DNA of 64,000 bases from Falsiroseomonas sp051433195 (GCF_051433195.1 NZ_JBHMFT010000002.1:248001-312000), one strand, 5' to 3'. Shown: positions 8,440-16,426, numbered from the stretch's first letter. The notes: a model not told the origin generated them from the letters alone. Translations and numbers: made by a program.

Positions 8440-9024
8440 CCCCACCCCCGACAATTGCGGCACCAACCGAGCACATCGCCGCAAACTACGCTGCATAACA
8501 AGCGCGAGTAGTCAGATACGATGCGAGAGCCAAGTATCTTTACCGATCGGACACTCTCCCAGCGACCCAAGGGGATGCGCCTTGGAGCCTGTTCCAACAG
8601 GTCGAGGGGCTGCCTGACGGCGCGATCGTATCGCCTATGTAGCGGAATAGCGAGCCTCCGCCTTCCTCCCGATTACTGACGCTCAAGGGCGATACGGCAA
8701 ACGGCCGCTTCCAGGATCCACCAAGCTAAGTCAATTGATCAAGTGGGGAGCTCTCCGGCGCGGACAGCTCTTATCCCGCCACGAACGGCGACGTTCCCAT
8801 TCCAGCCGCTTGCGGGGACTGTCCGCTTTGCGGCCGAACCTCCGGCCGTCTCAACGTCCACAATGGGCGCGAAGCTTCCGATTCCGGCTGCTTACCGGGC
8901 GGTGTCTGCTTGTGCCTCAAGACCGGACATCTCGCCGACGAACACGAGAGTCGCCTCCGGGCGCACAGCCGCCGATCTTGTCTGTTGGTCAGCAATGTCC
9001 GGTCCCCCATCGACAGCGGACATG
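8440..9024. other. Intergenic before IS256, decayed sequence
   Basis: Some 585 bp between the OLD gene start and the IS. Frames on both strands are proline/arginine/serine-rich and look non-coding. It must contain the OLD/UvrD promoter, but no confident -35/-10 pair stands out. It ends in one AGCGGACAT motif (9015-9023) at the point where the IS inserted. Confidence 0.45.
9017..9024. repeat. Left target-site duplication of IS256
   Basis: The octamer CGGACATG directly precedes the left inverted repeat and is repeated exactly at 10442-10449 after the right end. An 8-bp duplication is typical for IS256-family elements. Confidence 0.85.
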
Positions 9025-10441
9025 GGTCGTGTCCCATCGCGTGGTGTAGGAGCGCGATGATCCTCAGCGGGTTGGGCCGCCGGGTCAGGCGGGCACGGCC
9101 GAGAGCCTGACGTTGGCAGTATCGCTGACGGTGCTGATGGCTTCCAGGGTCATGTAGCGGGATCGCTGGGTGGCCCACTCGTCGGACTGCTCGAGCAGGA
9201 TGGCACCGACGAGGCGGACCACGGCGGCCTCGTTGGGAAAGATCCCGACGACGTCTGTCCTGCGCTTGATCTCGCCATTGAGGCGCTCGATCGGATTGGT
9301 GCTGTGCAGCTTGGTCCGATGCGCGGCGGGGAAGTGCATGTAGGCCAGCACGTCCTCCTCAGCGCTGTCCATCAGCGTGGCGAGCTTCGGCACCTTGGGG
9401 CGGAGCTGGTCGGCGACGGTGCGCCACTGGGCGTGTGCAGCGGTCGCGTCCTCCTGGGCATAGGCGGTGCCGATCCAGGCCGAGACGATGCGGCGCTGCG
9501 CCTTGCCCGCATGGGCTAGCGCGTTGCGGGCGAAGTGGACGCGGCAGCGCTGCCAGGTGGCGCGCAGCACCTTCGTCACCGCCGCCTTCAGGCCCTCATG
9601 GGCGTCGGAGACGACCAGCTTCACGCCGGCCAGGCCGCGCCGCTTCAGGCTGCGGAGGAAGTCCAGCCAGAAGGGCTCCGCCTCGGAACTGCCGACGGCC
9701 ATGCCGAGGACCTCGCGCCGCCCGTCGGCGTTGACGCCGACCGCGATGGTGACGGCGACCGGGACGATCCGTCCGGCCTCGCGTACCTTCACGTAGGTCG
9801 CATCCAGCCAGAGATACGGCCAGTCGCCCTCGATGGGGCGGGCGAGGAAGTCGCGGACGCGGTCGTCGATCTCGGCGCAGAGGCGCGAGACCTGGCTCCG
9901 GCTGATGCCCTCCATCCCCATCGCGCGCACCAGGTCGTCCACCGAGCGGGTCGAGATGCCCTGGACGTAGGCCTCCTGGATCACTGCCGTCAGCGCCTTC
10001 TCGGCGGTCCTGCGGGGCTCCAGGAAGGCCGGAAAATTCGAGCCGCGCCGCAGCTTCGGGATCCGCAGCTCGACGGTGCCGACCCGGGTCTGCCAGTCGC
10101 GCTCGCGGTAGCCGTTGCGCTGGACCAGCAGGTCCGGGCTGCGCTCGCCATGGGCGGCGCCGGTCACCTCGCCCACCTCCAACTCCATCAGGCGCTGGGC
10201 GGCGAAGCCGATCATCTCGCGCAGGAAGGTCGCGTCGGAGCCCTTCTCCAGCATCTGCCGAAGGGCGATCTTGTCGTCGGTCATCGTGGTCGGTCCAAGG
10301 TCAGGGGTTGCAGGTCTCGACAACCCAACCCTACCGAAGATCACCGCGGTGGCCGCCTGGGGCGCTCCGCTCCGCTCAGCCAGGGGCTTCGCTACGCGCC
10401 CCAGGCTCTGGGCCTCCTACACCACCACCCGGGACACGACC
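9025..10441 (-). mobile_element. IS256-family insertion sequence, complete
   Basis: A 1417-bp element with one transposase gene on the minus strand. The ends carry an imperfect terminal inverted repeat: both begin GGTCGTGTCCC and, after six variable bases, share TGGTGTAGGAG when the right end is read in reverse. Exact 8-bp target duplications flank it. An intact transposase, matching ends and a clean duplication suggest a recent and possibly still mobile insertion. Joining the flanks does not restore a recognisable gene, so it landed in non-coding island DNA. Confidence 0.85.
9085..10284 (-). CDS. IS256-family transposase (Mutator type)
   Basis: This encodes 399 residues from the ATG at 10284, the normal family length; the frame extends 20 codons upstream but only toward the terminal repeat. 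Diagnostic stretches of the MULE/IS256 family are visible: 'RNGYRERDWQTRVGTVEL', 'FPAFLEPRRTAEKAL', 'YVQGISTRSVDDLVRAMG', 'SRSQVSRLC', 'YLWLDATYVKVREAG', 'VSDAHEGLKAAV', 'WQRCRVHFARNAL' and 'STNPIERLNGEIKRR'. The DDE acidic residues fall in the 'WLDATY', 'VSDAHEG' and 'NPIERLNGEI' blocks, all present. The protein looks full length and active. Confidence 0.95.
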   Translation of the reverse strand: MTDDKIALRQMLEKGSDATFLREMIGFAAQRLMELEVGEVTGAAHGERSPDLLVQRNGYRERDWQTRVGTVELRIPKLRRGSNFPAFLEPRRTAEKALTAVIQEAYVQGISTRSVDDLVRAMGMEGISRSQVSRLCAEIDDRVRDFLARPIEGDWPYLWLDATYVKVREAGRIVPVAVTIAVGVNADGRREVLGMAVGSSEAEPFWLDFLRSLKRRGLAGVKLVVSDAHEGLKAAVTKVLRATWQRCRVHFARNALAHAGKAQRRIVSAWIGTAYAQEDATAAHAQWRTVADQLRPKVPKLATLMDSAEEDVLAYMHFPAAHRTKLHSTNPIERLNGEIKRRTDVVGIFPNEAAVVRLVGAILLEQSDEWATQRSRYMTLEAISTVSDTANVRLSAVPA

Positions 10442-10449
10442 CGGACATG
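10442..10449. repeat. Right target-site duplication of IS256
   Basis: The octamer CGGACATG immediately follows the right terminal repeat and matches 9017-9024 exactly. Confidence 0.85.
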
Positions 10450-10538
10450 CCGGCAGCAGACAGGAAGGTCGCCTTTGGGTCGCCTGCGGCTGTTCCGTCC
10501 CCATCTTGAGGCGGGCTCAAAGGGCCGGATGCCGCATT

Positions 10539-10835
10539 TTAGAAATGAGCAGCTCGGCGCCGCCTCCGGCTTTTTAAGGCGGGGCAGTCGTCGTTGCCGA
10601 CGGGGGTGCCGTCACTGGAGAGTTTCTCAAACGCTGGAGGATGTCGGGTGAACTCGGCGAAAAGAAACAAGCAGTTGTGGCTGGCTGCGAATGCGCGGAC
10701 TGCTTCAGCTGTGCTTTCATCGAGCGTGCGCCGGCCGGCGAAGATCGACCCCAAAACGCTTTCGCTCTCGGTCCGAACATCACCGATAGGCAAAGCGATT
10801 AAGCGCCGGCTCAAGTCAAGCTTGGTTCCCGACAT
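10539..10835 (-). CDS. Hypothetical protein
   Basis: This encodes 98 residues. The ATG at 10835 has a strong purine-rich leader (AGAAGGA, nine bases upstream), the main reason to believe it. The sequence begins 'MSGTKLDLSRRLIALPIGDV' and ends in the basic run 'KSRRRRRAAHF'; no family is recognised, and there is no signal peptide or membrane segment. It lies about 90 bp from the IS right end and downstream of two perfect palindromes at 10922 and 11013, which may be operators for this gene. The odd arginine tail could mean the original C-terminus was lost to rearrangement. Confidence 0.45.
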   Translation of the reverse strand: MSGTKLDLSRRLIALPIGDVRTESESVLGSIFAGRRTLDESTAEAVRAFAASHNCLFLFAEFTRHPPAFEKLSSDGTPVGNDDCPALKSRRRRRAAHF

Positions 10836-10921
10836 TAACCCTTTTCCTTCTGCTGTTTGAATTCGTGTGCGCGTACTAACCGCGACGCCACTCCCGCCGC
10901 GTTGCGGCGTGGCTGAAGTTG

Positions 10922-10946
10922 TAATTTGCTGCTCAGCAGCAAATTA
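10922..10946. repeat. Perfect 25-bp palindrome
   Basis: Two 12-bp arms (TAATTTGCTGCT and its complement) flank a single central C. It lies 87 bp upstream of the 98-residue gene start. A dyad this tight looks more like a protein-binding operator than a terminator, though an RNA hairpin is possible. Confidence 0.6.
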
Positions 10947-11012
10947 GCCGTGGCGTGAACGTTTGTTGAGCCTGCTTGGATGCCATGAGGGGGTCGGCGA
11001 CCGGACCGCCTA

Positions 11013-11040
11013 ATAGTGCATTTCGGTACAAATGCACTAT
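11013..11040. repeat. Interrupted palindrome, 11-bp arms
   Basis: ATAGTGCATTT and its perfect complement are separated by CGGTAC. It lies in the same gap as the 25-bp palindrome but differs from it in sequence, so it is probably the site of a different protein or part of an origin. Confidence 0.55.
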
Positions 11041-11445
11041 GTCCGCTGCTAAGTTCTGCTGGCGTGCCGCAGCTGAAGATTGCATCGGTTCCGAGAAGGC
11101 TGCCTCTTCAAGGTGCAATGATCTCTGACCTGAGTAACGCTTGTACGAGCGCTAATCAGAACCGGGGCTAAATGGAGATCATCACCGGCATCGAACTGCT
11201 GGGGATTATCAGCAATTTCGTGCGTATGAGAGCAGTCGCACACTTTCAGGCTATGGCTTGGGTGAAGCGCTCGCCCCAGAAACGTCCCCCTGGGCCTTTG
11301 GTGAGGAAGACGCTGATTACCGTGAAATTGGCGTGATCAAGAGCATCCGAGACGCGGGGAAGGTCGCCGCAAAAGCCGCTGATCACGCCGCGCTCCCGCC
11401 AACACTTTAGCTGAGCAATTTCCAGACGACGGCGAAGCTCTCCCG

Positions 11446-13074
11446 TTACTCGTTACGCTTCTGGCGCAACCGTTTGGCTTTGTGTCCCCGCGCCCGAATG
11501 GCGGGGACCGCAGCCGGCTGGTCGAGCAAGCGGGCCAAACGCTCATGTTTGAGCCGCGCCTGCTGTAGGAATTCCTTGCTCTGGCCCAATAAGACATCTA
11601 GCTCTTTCGAGTTGCCCTCGGCCAGGGCCCGCGCGAACCGCGAAGCCTCAGCATCGGTGAAGCCCCAGACCGAGGAGAACATGGCCATCCGCTGCAACAC
11701 GATGGGCGGCAGTTCGGGATCGACGCCGACCTTCCTGACGGCAGCTAAATTTGAACGTATGGTGCTTACCGGAATGTTCCGAGTCTGCAGTAGCTGCCGC
11801 AGGCTCACGGGTTCGCAGTCCTCGCCAGGGGCTTGGCCGTTCGAGGCAGCGGTGTCGGCACTGCCGCCGACCCAATGATCCCAGACCGCCATGAGGTGCT
11901 TGTAGCCGGCCAGCTTCCGCTTTGCCCTCTCCCAAAGTGCGGGGTCAAAGCGCAGCAGAGCGGGGAGGCGGAGGTATCCGTTGAGCGTGCGACCCATCAG
12001 CCATTTGTCGAAGCCTGGGCCATCGCCTCGCTTGCGGCGCATATCCAGTGTTGCCACAGCCTGAGCGAAGCCTGCTGCGGTGCAGGCATCGGCCACTCCG
12101 GATACTGTCGCCAACTGCTTCAACATGGGCCGGTGCAGTGTGATGTCGACGCGCAGGTTCTCCTCCAAGAAGCGCTTGTCCTTAGCTCGCAGCATCGTCC
12201 TTTCTTGGTCCGAGAGTGTGATCAGCTTGTCGTAGAAGTTGACGGTCACGAGAGCGTGCCCCGCCTTATCCTCCGTACGCCGAAACATGACACCGGTGGT
12301 TCGGCCCGCGTCGTCAATCATCGCATCGACGCGCACCTTGAAATACTCCCCGATTCGAAGGGTGCCCCAGCTCTCGTCGACGATAGGCGTGCAGTAGACG
12401 GCATATAGGAGGTTTAGGAAGCGGCCTAGCTGAGGGGCCTCACCCAGCGGCAGGTAGGTGGCGACCTGCATGTTGTGCAGCGCGAAGTCACGGCGACGGA
12501 GACGCCCGCTGGTCGACGATGACCAATCGAATGTGGGGTCGGCCTCGCGGAGGATCTGACGCAGCACGTCGAAGGGAAAGCGAAGCACCTGGAGGCGCTC
12601 CTGCCCACGTTTCAGGTCTGATCCCAGCGCGGCTGCAAGAGCGTTCGTACCGATCAGCAGGGAAGTGGGATTGGCTTGAAGATTTAACCAGCACGCTCCG
12701 TTTGGTACCTGCCGGATCGTCACAGTCATCTTGGTCATCGTGCCGCTCTGGACACGGGTGATCCACAACTCGGCGGTGACGGTGATTTGGCCAGATCGAC
12801 CGGACGGATGTTCTTTGAAGCGCCCAGCTTTGACGGCGAAGAGGACGCGTCCCAGGCCGCCAGAGAGCGACTTTACGCACTCCATCTCTCCGACCTTGTT
12901 AATTTGCCGGAGCAGGTTGATAACGCGACGGCCTTCGTCGGCGGCGATTTCGGTGCCGACACCGCCGTCTAACGAAGCGTCGCGAACGGTAGCTCCCTCG
13001 TCTCCGTCTGGTCTCTCGGTGACAATGCCGGATTGGTACATGTCGAGAACGTGCCTTCTGGTCATATTTGCCAC
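11446..13074 (-). CDS. Replication initiator-like protein (phage gene II/X-like)
   Basis: This encodes 542 residues from GTG 13074, eight bases after GGA; an ATG three codons later is too far from that site. The segment 'ALVTVNFYDKLITLSDQ' followed by 'LEENLRVDITLHRPMLKQL' resembles the conserved core of filamentous-phage gene II/X replication proteins (FYDK, then L-R-E/D-LHR-L), which nick DNA for rolling-circle replication. The C-terminal part has a likely helix-turn-helix ('QTRNIPVSTIRSNLAAVRKV') and a very basic end. The catalytic Tyr cannot be assigned by eye. An AlpA-like gene lies 320 bp upstream, with two large inverted repeats between. It would let the excised island replicate; the assignment is by pattern only. 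Confidence 0.5.
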   Translation of the reverse strand: MANMTRRHVLDMYQSGIVTERPDGDEGATVRDASLDGGVGTEIAADEGRRVINLLRQINKVGEMECVKSLSGGLGRVLFAVKAGRFKEHPSGRSGQITVTAELWITRVQSGTMTKMTVTIRQVPNGACWLNLQANPTSLLIGTNALAAALGSDLKRGQERLQVLRFPFDVLRQILREADPTFDWSSSTSGRLRRRDFALHNMQVATYLPLGEAPQLGRFLNLLYAVYCTPIVDESWGTLRIGEYFKVRVDAMIDDAGRTTGVMFRRTEDKAGHALVTVNFYDKLITLSDQERTMLRAKDKRFLEENLRVDITLHRPMLKQLATVSGVADACTAAGFAQAVATLDMRRKRGDGPGFDKWLMGRTLNGYLRLPALLRFDPALWERAKRKLAGYKHLMAVWDHWVGGSADTAASNGQAPGEDCEPVSLRQLLQTRNIPVSTIRSNLAAVRKVGVDPELPPIVLQRMAMFSSVWGFTDAEASRFARALAEGNSKELDVLLGQSKEFLQQARLKHERLARLLDQPAAVPAIRARGHKAKRLRQKRNE

Positions 13075-13149
13075 TTGCGATGTCCTTTAGACGGAAAGAG
13101 ATTAGACCCCGGGCGAGGTCGTTGATGGATACAGCCGGGCCTGGTTGTT

Positions 13150-13189
13150 CGCCGACGAAACCACGGTTTTCAGCGTGGTTTCGTCGGCG
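13150..13189. repeat. Large perfect hairpin, 16-bp arms
   Basis: CGCCGACGAAACCACG and its exact complement are separated by 8 nt (GTTTTCAG). No T-run follows on either strand, so a terminator is less likely. Its position 75 bp upstream of the initiator-like gene suits a rolling-circle origin hairpin or a binding site for the initiator. Confidence 0.6.
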
Positions 13190-13294
13190 GAGAGCGAGAG
13201 CGACGGGCCTCTGCCGATGCGCTGAACACGCGCTGATCGGTCTCATCCAGTGAATTGCCGACGGCGATGGCTACTCACGTATTAAATATAAAAT

Positions 13295-13329
13295 GCCAAT
13301 ATGCATCATTGGTTTGAATGCATATTGGC
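13295..13329. repeat. Perfect inverted repeat, 12-bp arms, AT-rich
   Basis: GCCAATATGCAT and its exact complement flank 11 nt. It lies in an AT-rich stretch between the AlpA-like gene and the initiator gene, where a promoter and operator are expected. The ATATGCAT arms could bind the AlpA-like protein (inference). Confidence 0.55.
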
Positions 13330-13393
13330 TATCACGCTGATGTAGCGGTACAATGGTCAGCTGATACGTCGGCAACTGTAAAGTAAGCTGCGC

Positions 13394-13684
13394 TCATGAG
13401 CTTGCCCTCTCCATGGCCACGACGTCGGAGAGGCGGTATCGGACGACACGGCCAAGCCTTATGAAAGGACATCCCACCCGGAGCCAACGCTGATTGGCCA
13501 GCGTCTTCTGTGAGATGCGCCAGCGCTCAGCGAGTTCGCGAGAGGTCAGAAGCTGCTCAGCCGATGCCCATCTGACGTCCGGTACGGGTGCAGGCCCAGT
13601 GGTGGCGCAACGCTGTTCTCTCGTATCTAGACAGGAGCGCTGAACTGCTGACCTTGAGGAGGGTAGGGAGGGCATTGCGTGCAT
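13394..13684 (-). CDS. AlpA/excisionase-like helix-turn-helix protein
   Basis: This encodes 96 residues. Residues 45-95 form a MerR-type winged helix seen in AlpA regulators and excisionases: 'LLTSRELAERWRISQKTLAN' then 'GCPFIRLGRVVRYRLSDVVA', the wing with a typical 'R.VRYR..DV' end. The N-terminal 40 residues are low in structure, and the true start may be the ATG at 13675 instead of 13684. In P4-like elements such proteins activate integrase expression and direct excision. It sits upstream of the initiator-like gene on the same strand. Its operator may be the inverted repeat at 13295. Confidence 0.8.
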   Translation of the reverse strand: MHAMPSLPSSRSAVQRSCLDTREQRCATTGPAPVPDVRWASAEQLLTSRELAERWRISQKTLANQRWLRVGCPFIRLGRVVRYRLSDVVAMERASS

Positions 13685-13944
13685 CCGCTTCGTGATGCCT
13701 GCGATGTTTCATGACCGGAAACAGGCTACTAAGCCGGGAGTAGCCGAACTACCCTCGCCAAATGTTTACTTGCTTTTCTTGGAATTGTTCTGAGGCGTCA
13801 CGTCCGACGCTTGCTAGGCGTAATCGTTCGCGACGCCAGAATTAATTTAGAAACCTTTTCTATGGTCGAGCGGCATGGATCAGACGCCTGTGGACAAGCA
13901 ATGCATCGGATGATGATCGCCCTTAAACTGCTATCTAATTTTCT

Positions 13945-14793
13945 CTAAATCGCTGTCTTTGGCTGAACCTCTTGAAGCCACCTGTCAGGGATTGGTTCAA
14001 ACGATATACTCGATTCGGGAATATTCGCGTTGCAGATAAGCATTGGGAAGTTATAATCACGTGAACTCAAGCGATTTTGCACGCAGTTATAGTGCGAAAG
14101 CGCAAGCTGGGCGGTGCCATCTTCCAGTCGCTGAAAGAGGATGGTTCGGAAACTGGGCGCCGTCGGAAGCGGTGGCCGCATTCTGATTTTTTGTATCGTG
14201 TTTAGATAAAACCAGATAGCTGCATGTCCTCGACGCGTCCAGAACTCCCTTAGAACTGTAGTTGAATGACTCAGATTGAAGTTGGATATTTCAGGGGCGA
14301 GCGTCAGAGCTGACGTAATGCCGCCCTTCATGTTCCCGCAAATTGAATTTTTTTCGAACCGAACTGAGAACTCGATGAGGCGCCCTATATTCTGCCCTTC
14401 CCATCGTGCCTCTTGCAGTGCAGTTAAGAAGTCACCGAGTTCAAATACCCGCTTCCAACCGTCATTCTTCTGAAATATTGATTCATGAAGCCATCGGTAG
14501 TCGGGATTACGCATGAGCATACGTTGTCTTGGAAGGACTCCGGGTTCCTTTTCGATCATATCGGTCTCAATGGCGCGCATGAGCGCGGATGCCGCAGCTA
14601 CTCTTGCAGATCGCAGCATTTTCGGCTTTATATTGTATATTATTGCATTGGTCTCCTTATCGGTCGGAGCGACGTCGGAGCGGTTCGAGAGGTAAATTGC
14701 ACAACACACTTCGAAAAGGTAAAATGCTCGACGATAGTCAGAACGCTTGTCATCTAGCGTTTTTTCGAAGGCGCGGCAGATATTGTAGCGCAT
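13945..14793 (-). CDS. Unknown cargo protein in AT-rich patch
   Basis: This encodes 282 residues from ATG 14793, which has AGGGG six bases upstream; a TTG at 14859 would add 22 residues. No family is recognised. It is a mixed alpha/beta, soluble-looking protein with many Phe, Asn and Ile residues and no signal peptide, membrane segment or familiar nucleotide-binding motif. Its base composition and codon use are far more AT-rich than all its neighbours, a strong sign of separate transfer. It sits between integrase and AlpA-like regulator, the usual cargo slot of P4-type islands where defence genes are often carried. Function unknown; candidate new accessory gene. Confidence 0.7.
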   Translation of the reverse strand: MRYNICRAFEKTLDDKRSDYRRAFYLFEVCCAIYLSNRSDVAPTDKETNAIIYNIKPKMLRSARVAAASALMRAIETDMIEKEPGVLPRQRMLMRNPDYRWLHESIFQKNDGWKRVFELGDFLTALQEARWEGQNIGRLIEFSVRFEKNSICGNMKGGITSALTLAPEISNFNLSHSTTVLREFWTRRGHAAIWFYLNTIQKIRMRPPLPTAPSFRTILFQRLEDGTAQLALSHYNCVQNRLSSRDYNFPMLICNANIPESSISFEPIPDRWLQEVQPKTAI

Positions 14794-14940
14794 GCACGAC
14801 CCCTGGAAGTTAGCTTGAAGGGCAGCTCGATTTACCAATTTGCGGTCGTGTTCACCCAAACGTCGGTGCTTGGCTGCTTTCCCAGGAGCCGTTAGAATCG
14901 TGCTGCGTCCGCTATGCCGGTTACAGGCTTACTGCAATAC

Positions 14941-16158
14941 TTAACGCCGAGAGCCTCCACAGACTGTCGTCAGCTCGAGGCAGTCCTCAAGGATAAGGTC
15001 CGCCCAGATCTGGGTTAGTTCGCGCCGCCGGTTCAGATGCTGGGCCCGGTTGTATGCGCTCTCTGTTTTGTCGTCGGGAGCGTGCGCGAGCATCAGGTCG
15101 ATGACTTGGCGGTCGGCGCGGTGCTGCTCGTTCATGATGGTCGAGAATGTGGCCCGCCATCCATGCGGCACGTGGCGGCCGTGGTAGCCCGCGCGGTTGA
15201 GCAAGTAGCCAATGGCGTTCTCGGACATCGGCCGGTGGGCATGCCTCGTGCTTGGAAAGACTAGCGGGCCGCGGCCGGTGAACTCTCGAGCTGCCAGCAG
15301 GACCTCCACCGCTTGTCGGCTCAGCGGCACCAAGTGCTCTCGCCCCATCTTCATGCGCTCGGCCGGAATTCGCCACAGTGGGGAAGGGCCCTCAAGGTCT
15401 TCGAACTCAGCCCATTTCACTGCGCGAACCTCGCCGGGCCGGACCACCGTCAGCGCCAGTAGCCGGTTGGCAAGCTTGGTGGTCGGGTGGGCTGGTGTCG
15501 CCTCGACCCGCGCTAGCACCTCCCGCGCTCCGGCCAAGTCGGTAACCGAAGGCTGGCGACCTTTCACCAGCGGGGCCATAGCACCCTTCACAATGGCCGC
15601 TGGGTCTGCCTCGCTCAGGCCGGAGGCGATGGCGTAGACGAACACGGCCGACATGCGCTGGCGGACCCGTCGGGCGGTCTCAATGGCGGGCCGACCCTCA
15701 ATGGCCCGAACGATCGCAAGCACCACTGGAGGCGTGATCGTGCGAACTGAGAAAGTTCCTAAATGGGGGAAGACGTCACGCTCTAGGCTTTGGAGAACAT
15801 CAGCGGCATGAGTTTCAGTCCATGTCAGTGATTGCCGGGAGTGCCAGTCTCGCGCGATGGTTTCAAAGCGGTCGACGCCGCTGGCGGCGTACCTGGCCTG
15901 CACCTTCTTCTGAACCATGGGATCCAGACCAGCTCGCAGGACCGCCTTTGCAGCGCTGCGCTCCTCCCGAGCTTGGGCCAAGGATACGGCGGGGTAAGGT
16001 CCAAATGACATGAGCTTCTCGCGGCCGTCGATACGATAGCGCAGCCGCCAAAGCTTGCCGCCAGCCGGGGTGACAAATAGGTGGAGGCCACCGCCGTCGG
16101 TCAGTTTGTATGGCTGCGGTTTCGGCTTGGCTGCCCGTACGGCCGCATCACTAAGCAC
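14941..16158 (-). CDS. P4-type tyrosine integrase
   Basis: This encodes 405 residues. The N-terminal DUF4102 arm-binding domain reads 'MLSDAAVRAAKPKPQPYKL', 'DGGGLHLFV' and 'GKLWRLRYR'. The core-binding domain follows, then a catalytic domain with Arg in 'TVVRPGEVRAVKW', 'HGWRATFSTIM' and 'LAHAPDDKTESAYNR', where the Tyr nucleophile falls. The motifs are complete and the length is normal for the family. It lies 164 bp from the 3' end of tRNA-Ser(GGA) and reads away from it. P4-type integrases recombine the tRNA 3' end with the island's attP, so this enzyme probably inserted the island. Confidence 0.95.
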   Translation of the reverse strand: MLSDAAVRAAKPKPQPYKLTDGGGLHLFVTPAGGKLWRLRYRIDGREKLMSFGPYPAVSLAQAREERSAAKAVLRAGLDPMVQKKVQARYAASGVDRFETIARDWHSRQSLTWTETHAADVLQSLERDVFPHLGTFSVRTITPPVVLAIVRAIEGRPAIETARRVRQRMSAVFVYAIASGLSEADPAAIVKGAMAPLVKGRQPSVTDLAGAREVLARVEATPAHPTTKLANRLLALTVVRPGEVRAVKWAEFEDLEGPSPLWRIPAERMKMGREHLVPLSRQAVEVLLAAREFTGRGPLVFPSTRHAHRPMSENAIGYLLNRAGYHGRHVPHGWRATFSTIMNEQHRADRQVIDLMLAHAPDDKTESAYNRAQHLNRRRELTQIWADLILEDCLELTTVCGGSRR

Positions 16159-16299
16159 CCGGTCCTCCGATACCCCACCATATTCTCAGCGTACCCCGAA
16201 AGGTACCCCTCCGTCCAAGGGATATCGAGTGATCTGGCAGGATCGAGAAGGACGTAGAACCCTGGAAAATCTTTCAAAATCAACGCAGTCAGGATCATT

Positions 16300-16345
16300 C
16301 AGGATGCTGCGAGAAGTCGTGCTGGCGGACGGGGTGGGATTCGAA
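16300..16345. other. Inferred attachment site at tRNA-Ser 3' end
   Basis: The junction between island and chromosome is inferred from the integrase lying next to the 3' end of tRNA-Ser. The exact crossover cannot be placed, because the second copy of the tRNA end that would bound the island is not in the window. The TPsiC-loop and acceptor end (about 16323-16345) are the likely core. Confidence 0.5.
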
Positions 16346-16412
16346 CCCACGAGACGCTTCCGCGCCTACACACTTTCCAGGCGTGCGCCTTCGACCGCTC
16401 GGCCACCCGTCC
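16323..16412 (-). tRNA. tRNA-Ser(GGA)
   Basis: A 90-nt class II tRNA with encoded CCA. The acceptor stem is GGACGGG / CCCGTCC and the anticodon loop CTGGAAA gives anticodon GGA (reads UCC/UCU). It has a long variable arm and the T-loop GTTCGAATC. The gene is intact after island insertion at its 3' end. Confidence 0.95.
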
Positions 16413-16426
16413 TGCGCAAGGCGCGC

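Larger units (their letters stand above)
10836..11445. other. Intergenic with two palindromes
   Basis: About 610 bp between the initiator gene 3' end and the small hypothetical gene. No frame looks coding. It holds a 25-bp palindrome (10922-10946), a 28-bp interrupted palindrome (11013-11040) and one AGCGGACAT motif on the minus strand (11039-11047). Confidence 0.5.
1..16345. mobile_element. Integrated genomic island at tRNA-Ser (left end outside window)
   Basis: The stretch left of tRNA-Ser(GGA) has an integrase against the tRNA 3' end, an AlpA-like regulator, a replication-initiator-like gene, an IS256 element, two further tyrosine recombinases, a broken DUF3768 gene and a likely defence pair. 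Base composition is lower and more uneven in GC than the chromosome to the right, with a distinctly AT-rich patch at about 13.7-14.9 kb. The right boundary is inferred from the tRNA 3' end; the left att site is not in the window, so the true size is unknown and the region may be several nested insertions. Confidence 0.7.

Noticed and set aside
8743..9178. Gene interrupted by the IS256 element
   Set aside because: Joining the flanks at one target copy gives only low-complexity frames on both strands and no recognisable protein.
1..16300. Second copy of the tRNA-Ser 3' end (left att site)
   Set aside because: No stretch matching the T-loop and acceptor end was found in the window, so the left end must lie outside.
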